52,609 nucleotides of DNA, from NCBI GenBank assembly GCA_018398765.1, contig JAHBMJ010000080.1:5001-57609 (forward strand), in the 5' to 3' direction. Shown here piece by piece: positions 45,091-52,609 of this stretch; positions within the stretch are counted from its first letter, which is position 1, and each line of letters opens with the position of its first letter. The translations under genes were made by a program, and so were the position numbers. The notes beneath the pieces were generated by a model. That model ran no database searches and was not told the DNA's origin. It saw nothing but the letters and a program-made list of their open reading frames with translations. Source of the stretch: Chromera velia. Lineage: Eukaryota; Sar; Chromeraceae.

Positions 45091-46160
45091 TTTCCCGATC
45101 TTTCCACACACAGAACCGCTTTTCACTTTCTTTTCTCGTGCCAGCACTATCCTCATAACTACTTGAAACTATCGTAAGCGAGAAAAGCCATGGCTATCAT
45201 GCGGCTTCTGCTGCTCATTTTGTTTTATGCTGATTTTGTGGTGTTGCTCATAAATTGTAACTCCACTCTGTTTCCCGTCTTCTCAACGAGGATGCCCAAG
45301 CCCAGCAAAGACGGAGAATGGGAGCCCATTATTAATCATCATATATTATGATCTTGCAAAAGGAAGGAAGCCTAGGAGGTCATTTCCCAGAAGCGAACCG
45401 TGGAAAAGTAGGTATGCTGCTGTTCAGAATTGCCCGCAGCGAACCAGTTCAAGAGTGACGTGCATGTATGGCAGAGACCATGACTGACTAAACAGACTTT
45501 GGGAGCGCAGGGTGCAGCATCTTATTTTGCAAGGTAGAAGAGCTCCTCAGGGGGGCACCCAGTGGACACTGCTGAAAAGTGAGTGACTTTTCTAAAATAA
45601 GTCATGATGGTGCTCTCCATATCACATACAATGTCATGCATCATCATCGTCATCCCTCTTTGCCAGCTTTAAATTTGAACATATATGTCCTTCATTATGG
45701 TATTCTTTGCAGGCTGGGGCATCCCTCGGCAAATGCAGAATCAGAGCGAAGGCGCAGCTGCTTCAGCAGCAGGTCGGTGTCTGTATGCGGTGTTCTTCAT
45801 GGGTGCTCTCCGTACTATACTCTTCGTCTCTGGATAGGTGTTATGTGGTTGTGCTGAGCCTGTGCTATGCAAGATTAATTCCAAATCCCTGCTACCATCC
45901 GTTTTTGTACAGCTGCTTCTGTCACGGGTGAATGCTTGCACCTCCTGTCTTCCCTTAAAAGTTTACCTCCATCTGTCTGAATGCTTGCACCTCTGCTTAC
46001 CTCTATCTGTCTGAATGCTTGCACTTCTCCTGCCTTCAGCCCCTGCTGCCTTAAGCCTCCCCTCCTCTCCTCACTTCAATTTTCTCTTTATAGGGGATCC
46101 TGTATAAGTAAGCACCAATTTGGAGGTCCCGTCAGGGGGACTGGGGGACTCTACGGGAAT
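45091..46160. other. Intergenic, no confident gene
   Basis: Mixed composition. Frames at 45579-45857 and 45707-45931 are open but lack domain content or clear splice context. A repeated phrase CTGAATGCTTGCACYTCT occurs two or three times at 45928-46030. Confidence 0.35.
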
Positions 46161-46745
46161 CTAGGAGGCAGCACTTCAGGATGGTTACTAAAAATATTAA
46201 GTAGTTTTAACACCCCCTTCTATGTATATCATTAAGCTAGCACCTTAAAAGTGTTACCAATCAATTGTTTAGCTTAAGTTACTTCTAAAAATATCTCAAC
46301 AAGCTTGAAACACTTTATGGTTCTTGAACATGCAATTATATGATTTCGATATGTCACTTCAACATTTGATAAAAAGGCCTCTAACCGAGGAACCCGCAAC
46401 CATTTTTGACCCCTAATAAGAAGTGAGTAACCATCCACTATAAGGTCCTTAAACATGTTTTAAACAAGTTTTAAACACTTTTTAGGATAGACTTTGAATG
46501 ATGGTTACTGACTTAAAATGGTCTCTAACCAAGTAACCCGTAATATTATGAAGCGACATATATTTAACCCCCATAATATATAAGAAAACGAATAACCCCT
46601 ACCAAAATTTTATGTTTTTTTAAAGTAACTCGTCAAGCCGCACCTGAAAAATGTTTGGTTACTAAAAAATCTAACAAAATATTTATTTTTTTTGGTTATA
46701 TCAGCTCGAAAATCTAGTATACATACCAGAAGTGCTGCCCCCTAG
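46161..46745. mobile_element. Inverted-repeat MITE with CTAGGRGGCAGC ends (585 bp)
   Basis: Left end CTAGGAGGCAGCACTTC and right end its inverse with one mismatch (GAAGTGCTGCCCCCTAG). The inside is AT-rich and repetitive (GGTTACT, AACCCGYAA words). Flanks are only partly alike (ACGGGAAT and GTGAGAAT), so the target duplication is worn or absent. The CTAGG start resembles family 1 MITEs. Confidence 0.7.
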
Positions 46746-46747
46746 GT

Positions 46748-46980
46748 GAGAATTTTAGCAGCTGCTGCATCCTCCTCTTCTTCAGTACCAGCTCAAGCAC
46801 CTCCTCCCCAAGTACCGTTCCCCCCCACTCCTGCCCCCCCTTCTGCTCCATTTGACTCTGCGGGAATTTTAGTAGCTACTGCGTCCTCCTCTTCTTCAGC
46901 ACCAGCCCAAGCACCTCCCTCTCAAACACTGTTCCCCCCCCCTCCTGCCCCCCTTTCTGCTCCACTTGAGAAGCGTAGAT
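46748..46980 (+). repeat. 114-bp tandem duplication, Pro/Ala/Ser-coding
   Basis: Two units, starting GAGAATTTTAGCAGCTGCTG at 46748 and GGGAATTTTAGTAGCTACTG at 46862, 114 bases (38 codons) apart. They encode a Ser run, then PAQAPP and a Pro-rich stretch. The frame continues to 47111 (ends MSGWIDP, TAA). Probably part of a degraded retroelement Gag-like frame. Confidence 0.7.
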
Positions 46981-47389
46981 GGCCACACAATCATTATACC
47001 ATTCCAGAAGCCCAAGAAAAGTGGATTTTGAAGCAGGTCAAAACACAGGTGGGGTCTGATGATTCTGGAAACCCTAAGCTATCTGAGATGTCAGGGTGGA
47101 TTGATCCCTAAAACTACCTCCCCTCATTAAAGTGTCCTCTCTCGCCAGCTAAATTTACTTTGAAGAAGGTTTTTTTTCTAGAATCCAAGAAAACATCCCA
47201 TCGTCAGTTCTGTTGGCACCCTTGAATGTGTTCAAAAGGGATGCAGTCGGGAGGTAGAGGTAAAGGGAACTTGGTGTGAAGGCTCCCTTTTTATCCCAGC
47301 AAGAGAGCCGTGGTACTTCTTTTCTGTCAGACTGAGGTATTCAAATACCCGCTACAAACATTATTCAACCACTTTCCTTTCCACAGACC

Positions 47390-49572
47390 ACCGTTTTCTT
47401 AGACAAGTTAGGAGAAGCAACGCTTGTCTATTTCTCCGGTGAGATGAAACCGGGGGTATACGGCATTGTAGATCCCAAACTTTTAACAGAAATGCAGTAG
47501 TTTGCGGTTTCTCAAGGGAGGAGCACTCGGGTCATCCGTGAGAGCCTCTTGGAGGTTTCTTACAACAGCTACCTTCGTTTGTTCCTCCGATATGCTGCTG
47601 CTGTTCGAACGTATAAATTGAAACTCGAATTTCACATCCCTGTCTCCGACTATCCCACAATTGCTCCTGCATCTTGTAAACCTTTCTGTTCATTTGTAGA
47701 GTGGTTTCACCAATCCTTTCCCGATGAGAACACGATTCGAGGATGCATGGTTGCCACATTCGAGGGGAAAGAAGACCTCTTTGATGCATGCCTTAGGGGT
47801 CAGTTTGGGAGAATTTTTATCTTTTGACCACTCTTAAATGACTTCTTTGAAAGTGGAGAATTTCAAAGCAGGGGCTCATCAGTACGCATCGATAGTGAAT
47901 AAAATCTCAATCACCCTCGCACATGCCCTTGTTCATTCAGTCCGATTGAGCGAAGTCGAACAGATGTTTGTGCAACTGGCAAAAAGGCTAGGCAAAAAGG
48001 TGGAAGAGGATGAGAGAGTTAAACAGACAGCTGCAAAATATACAGAGAAGGTTGCAAGCCCCTGCTGTTCGTTTTTTTGACTCAGAAGGTGAGGGAGGAG
48101 AGAGAAGGGTGGAAGGAGATGGAGATGAAGAGATATGGGGGGGTGGTGTTGCTTTAGAAGGAGAGGGCAAGGAAGAAGAGATGAGGGTAAAGAGAGGAAG
48201 AGACAAAGCTACGTTTAAGGGGAGTGAGGGTGAGGAAGGGGAAAGAAGGGTAGAAGGAGATGGAGACGAAGAGATGAAGGGGGGGTGGTATTGCTTTCGA
48301 CGTCGATGATTTGATCATAAAATATATGTCCCTCTCTAAAGTTGCAAGGATTGATGCCAAATCGGATTTGTCCGTAGAAGAAATCACGCAGTTGGAAGAA
48401 GATTTAAACTTTTAAGGAGAAGAGAGGAGAAGACAGGGGCAGTGAGCCTGTAGAAGAGGGTGTGGAAGCTAAAAGTGCTGTAGCAGAGCGCAGGGGGGGG
48501 CGAACAGGAAGGGGGCGATGCGACTATTCAAGAGATGTGATACTATCTTCTGCCAACAATGCATTGCACAGAAAGAAGACGGGAGGGAGAGTGGTAAACA
48601 AATGTCCTTCACAGTGCCCAAAGCTTGCGAAGCTTGTAGAGACTCTGGCCACTGAGGGGAAGGATGAACACGTAATTTGGAAAGAATATGAAAAGGTTCG
48701 GCTGATCTGAAAGCAATACCTGGAAAGACTTGCCCCCCTTTCTCTTCCGAGCACCACCCCGGCTCTGATTAGAATCTTTTTGAACAAAAATAAAGAGAGG
48801 ACCGCAGTGCAGGAGTACATAAATAACATGTCCGTACAAGATCACGTGGGGCTGGCATACAACAGCTCCTCCGTTGCCTGGTCTGTACCCACTGCACTGA
48901 GTAGAGCAGCTGTAGTTGCTGACACTTTTCTTTCTATTCTTCTGCCAGGAAGGGAGGTGGCAGGAGGTGGCTCTGCAAGAGGCTAGGCAGGAGGGGAAGG
49001 GATCTGAAGAGCAGGCCGGGGGCGGGTTGATAGATGGAGAAGATGTTCGTATGGAGGATCCTCAAGGTAGGGAGTCAGATGAAGATGCCCCCCTTATGCT
49101 CCCTCCCCAGTCTTAACATGCAGCTGCAGCTGCAGCTTCTTCTACAAGCTCCTCTGCAGCCGCACCTAACGTCCAGCCTGCAGACACAGGAAATTGTTGC
49201 AAGAGAACTTAATCCATGAAAATGAATGGCGTTGAAGTTATATGCAGTGAGCCCATGTCTGCGCACAGACGAATTCAGAGTCTCTACTGGTGCACAAAAT
49301 TCTAGCCAACTAGAAGGGACTTTGAAGCAGCGATTCCAGAATTGAAAAGACAAACAAAAATGAAGAAAGAAATTAAGAAAAAATTGCGATGCCCCCATTA
49401 TAAAAAATTGTATGCAGATGCTCCCCTTCACAACTTTCCTCGCAAAGATGTTGTGCATTTAATTTATCCTGAGAAGCATGAGAGGTATTCACAGTTCCTC
49501 AGAGGAAAAGGTGGAGCGCTTGTTAAATACAGGGAAGGGAGGGAAAATGCCCATCAAAATAGTTGTTAAAAC
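47390..49572 (+). pseudogene. Run of decayed retroelement-like frames
   Basis: Frame pieces with protein-like content follow one another with breaks: about 47396-47827 (DKLGEATLVYFSGEMKPGVY; TAG at 47498, then ESLLEVSYNSYLRLFLRYAA, TGA at 47825), 48462-48987 (one TGA at 48708, then KQYLERLAPLSLPSTTPALI), and 49216-49569 (TAG at 49303; ENAHQNSC end). A Glu/Gly-rich duplication of about 138 bases lies at 48088-48300. I recognise no domain. The context of other retroelements suggests a Gag or accessory region, but a decayed host gene cannot be excluded. Confidence 0.4.
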
Positions 49573-50331
49573 AAAACGTTAATATTGTATAAAATTGTCA
49601 TTATCATATTTATCTATTGTTCATTAGTTGAATGATTAGTTCTATAGTTATCTCTTCTTCTAGTGAGAGAGTATGGTAGGTCTGTTTGATTTATAGATAT
49701 ATCAATGTTTTACATATTAAAAATTAGATCGCATTATTCGTGTATTAAAAAAATTTTAATGCCTAAATTACATAAGTTAACTTGAATATTTTTTGAAATA
49801 ATAATTTGAAGATTTAGTTTTTTACTATTTCTAAAATATTAAACTATCTCTGTCTGACTTTAAAGCTAGAGAGTACATGCAGTGCGCTTCGCACGCTTGA
49901 ACGTTTTGTGTCACAACCGTGTGCCCCCAGGGCATTTTTTGTTCCCCAGCCCCGCACCGGAGGGCCCATGCAGAGTGACCTGTTGTTCAGTCGCCGTGAG
50001 AGATCCGTGACAGTCGGTGAAAAGACTCAGGCTGCGCACTATGCTGCACTTCCTTGACGATGCAATCACAGTGTGAGACTTATCATGAAGTACTCTTGAT
50101 ACATGCCGCGTACTGAATGCGCGTCTTGTGCAACCCAGCAGAAACCCAGCAAAAACTTAGCAGAAACTCTTCTACAGCAGAAACCGAGCATATTGATTCT
50201 TCTCTCGTTTTTGAGAGCCTCCATTTGAGCCTTTTCTGACTGTGGCTCATTTCAGCCATCTCTTCATCACTTCTCTCCTTCTCAGTCTCTTCTCTTTCTT
50301 TCCTCTGTGCTTAGAGGGCAGCAGTAAAGTC
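49573..50331. other. AT-rich spacer, no gene
   Basis: 49573-49860 is strongly AT-rich; 49860-50240 is of higher GC. No element ends found. Confidence 0.4.
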
Positions 50332-51485
50332 ATGGATGACGGTAGTAAGAAGCAACTCGATCCCCTGCCCCCTCCTAATACGCCTCTTGACGTCCAAGCA
50401 GCAAAGTCTCTCATTTCCGAGGCAGTGAAAGATATAAAGGGAGGGATTGAGAATCCTAGTTGAGAATCTTACTCAGGAATTTTTTAAAGTATTCGTCTCC
50501 AAGGACGACCACCAAGCAGAGCAGAAGAAGACCCACAATCTTATCAAGAAAGGGAAGGACAACCTTTACATCTGTGAGGCGAAGATATCTGAGGTGCAGA
50601 TCTCTTTGTTGGAGCAGTGGGTGGACAGGGAAAAGAAGCTTGAGCTTTATAAGAAGAACTCAGAGGTGATCCATGGATTTGATTTTGAATTCCCCTCCCG
50701 GGGCCGCACGCTCAGGCTGATAAAGAGAAAGCATTGGAGATCGGAGCCCTGGATGAAGAGGGAGGATAGAGTAGGTTCAAGCAGATGGACTTTCCCCAAC
50801 AGACGTACCCTTTCTCTCCTCTGTCCCGCTTTCTCTCTGCGATGCAGAAAATTGTGGAGGAGGAGGTTGAGAAAGGCACTTTTCCTGCTATCCCTGCCTC
50901 CCAGAGAAATGGAACATTCTCTCATTCTCTATCATCTCGAGGTCTAACGAGGGGAGGAGATGGAATATTGATGAAATCGAGTTCGACCAGGAACACCACC
51001 GTCCCTTCTCCCATCTTTACGAAGCCTGCAGAGCCCAGATGAATGTCTTAAACAAGAGAGATCCCCTCCTCCTCTTCTCTCTTTCCTGGGAGACCACACC
51101 CAAGATCCGAATCCACACTGGGAGTTCCCCTTTCTACCGCCTCTTTGGTAAGGTGAAGAGAGCGGTGGCAAATATGGAGAGGGGGTATGGCATCGCTATG
51201 CCAGAAGACAAGCAGCTTGCTCAGCAGTTGGGGGGGTTGCGTGAGGACTTCTTGAAGGCTGGAGGGAGGGAGAAGAGAGCCAGGTTGACCACCAGGCTCT
51301 TCATATTCCATTTGGAGTGGATAACGACAGACATGTTCTCTCGTTTCCGCTCCGAAGACGCTTACGAGGTGCCCACAGACCCCAGACAACCCAGAGTTGC
51401 CTTGACCGAAACCGGAGAGGAGGGGAAGAGAAAAGCAGACCACAATTCCCCGAGCACTATCGAGCAGAACAAAAACACAGGTTGA
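50332..51485 (+). pseudogene. Decayed long frame, possible retroelement Gag
   Basis: Starts MDDGSKKQLDPLPPPNTPLD at 50332. The frame shifts near 50455 into NLTQEFFKVFVSKDDHQAEQ, shifts again near 50715, meets a TAG at 50767, continues as MDFPQQTYPFSPLSRFLSAM, and moves to a third frame before 51039 (FYRLFGKVKRAVANMERGYG) to a stop at 51483. Together these give about 380 codons of helical, charged sequence, Gag-like in character but without a zinc knuckle or other diagnostic motif. Confidence 0.45.
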
Positions 51486-52609
51486 AGCAGAAAGAGACTT
51501 CCGGAATCAATAACTGCCGCCTCACATTCACAGCTGCGATGCAAAGGGGCAGAGACGTGGGGGTCAGCGAGGGATGGGACGGGGGTCTACTGAATCAGTC
51601 AGGAGATGCGGATGCAATGGACGTTAATGAATCTATGGAGGGTCGGAGGGAAGGGAACGGGGGGGTTTGGCCCCCCCAGCAGCAATAAACTGCAAGCAAA
51701 TCCCCCTCCCCGAGGGGAGGTAATCAGAAGAAGCAGAGGGACACCACTCCCCTCCCCCCATCTATGCGAGTCCCTCTTCAGTGCCCCGTCTCTCGCCGTT
51801 GGTCCTCCGTCGCCCGTCTCCATCTGCCAGTTCCCCTTCCCTCACAAGAACGTTCCGCATACTTTGAGACCAACGTGTTACAACGCTCGTTTTTATGGAT
51901 GAGTAAAAAGATTGGACACTGTACCCCCCACATAAGAAAGCAGGAAGGAGCGAAGGGGGCGCAGTCTAGGTGCGTCGGTCACCCCATGAACAGACGTTTC
52001 TCCTCTTCTCCTTCTCACCATGAGTGTGCGAATCTTCTCGGCAAGACAGCTCCACTCTTTGTCAATGACCCCCTTGATATGCCAATCCCTTCAGCCCCTC
52101 CTCTTTCCTCCGTTTTGCATCACTCTTTTTCTTTACAATCTCCTGACGCTTGTTTTTCTGCCTTGACTCCTTTGAAAACCCCTCCATCACTTCAGAATCT
52201 TCCTCCCTCACTTTCTCTGATAATCTGACCACTCACACGTCTGCTTCCTGTGCTAGGCTTGCGGCCTTTTTACTCCCTTTGCTTGCAGGCATATCTCTGC
52301 CCGCTGGGGTGGTGTGCAGAAACAGATGGTCTGTGCTGGGAGAGGAAGAAGAGGAAGATAAGAGCACGAACGTGAGTAGCCAGTCTACTCAGTCTTCTCC
52401 TCACGTTTTTCTCCATCTATCATCTCTCCCCCCACTTAGCTCCTGCCCTCCCACATGGGGCTCTCGTCCGGTTTGGGATGGTTTGCCTTCTCTCCTTTCT
52501 TCTCCTCTTCCTCATTCTCCACTCAAGGAATACATTCCGCTCTCCTCTGTGATTCCTCCCCCTGGCTTTATCCCGATGAGATGTCTGACTTCGAATACTT
52601 CTTCTGAGT
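51486..52609. other. Pro/Ser-rich frames to the window end
   Basis: Low-complexity CT-rich sequence with short open frames (for example 51764-52228, ending NLPPSLSLII). No domain is recognisable. The last 32 bases (52578-52609) are identical to 44211-44242 in the copia RNase H region. Confidence 0.4.

Noticed and set aside
22465-50769. Reassignment of TAG to an amino acid in this organism
   Set aside because: The glycosyltransferase and probably the AT-hook gene terminate at TAG; retroelement decay with G-ending codons is a simpler explanation, though the bias is kept as a finding.

Overview
This is nuclear DNA of a eukaryote. It holds intron-rich genes with GT-AG introns (one GC-AG), abundant simple-sequence tracts inside introns, many inverted-repeat DNA transposons with 8-bp target duplications, and a copia-type LTR retrotransposon. 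I see no bacterial-style operons, no rRNA and no tRNA. The style (moderate GC genes, CT/TG-rich introns, AT-rich transposon-filled spacers, mostly decayed retroelements) suggests a free-living protist or alga. A chromerid/alveolate-like alga is a guess only; nothing in the sequence proves the taxon.

Layout. 1-4.2 kb: AT-rich, nested inverted-repeat elements (a hAT-like MITE at 177-886; a second hAT-like element at 1318-3515 carrying another element with 263-bp arms at 1881-3365). 4.2-11.4 kb: minus-strand gene of 11 exons coding a roughly 846-residue protein with an AT-hook, a possible PWWP-like segment and an acidic/basic tail. 12.3-18.8 kb: divergent plus-strand gene of 10 or 11 exons coding an SDS22/ANP32-like leucine-rich-repeat protein with a long charged tail. 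18.8-24.5 kb: inverted-repeat element, then a decayed reverse-transcriptase element split by a perfectly bounded hAT-like MITE. 24.8-26.7 kb: intronless UDP-glycosyltransferase-like gene. 27.4-28.7 kb: decayed ORF1-like retroelement sequence. 29-33 kb: AT-rich transposon graveyard with a BED zinc-finger remnant, two more copies of the MITE that split the RT element, and a second copy of the first MITE family. 33.6-37.6 kb: non-coding with diverged duplications and tandem repeats. 38.1-40.8 kb: minus-strand tandem CCCH zinc-finger gene. 41-45 kb: dispersed repeat family into which a 2.76-kb copia element (237-bp LTRs, 5-bp target duplication) inserted. 46-52.6 kb: another inverted-repeat element and a long run of decayed retroelement-like reading frames.

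The four host genes look independent: two probable nuclear proteins transcribed divergently from one 0.9-kb spacer, a putative RNA-binding CCCH protein and a glycosyltransferase. The most interesting signals are splice motifs that appear to have grown into microsatellites inside introns (above all the roughly 0.5-kb GTGAGT-like array right behind a 5' splice site in the AT-hook gene), the dominance of TAG among stops interrupting retroelement frames, and the exact nesting history of the mobile elements. Exon models were read by eye from splice signals, phase and protein sense; none is confirmed by transcripts.
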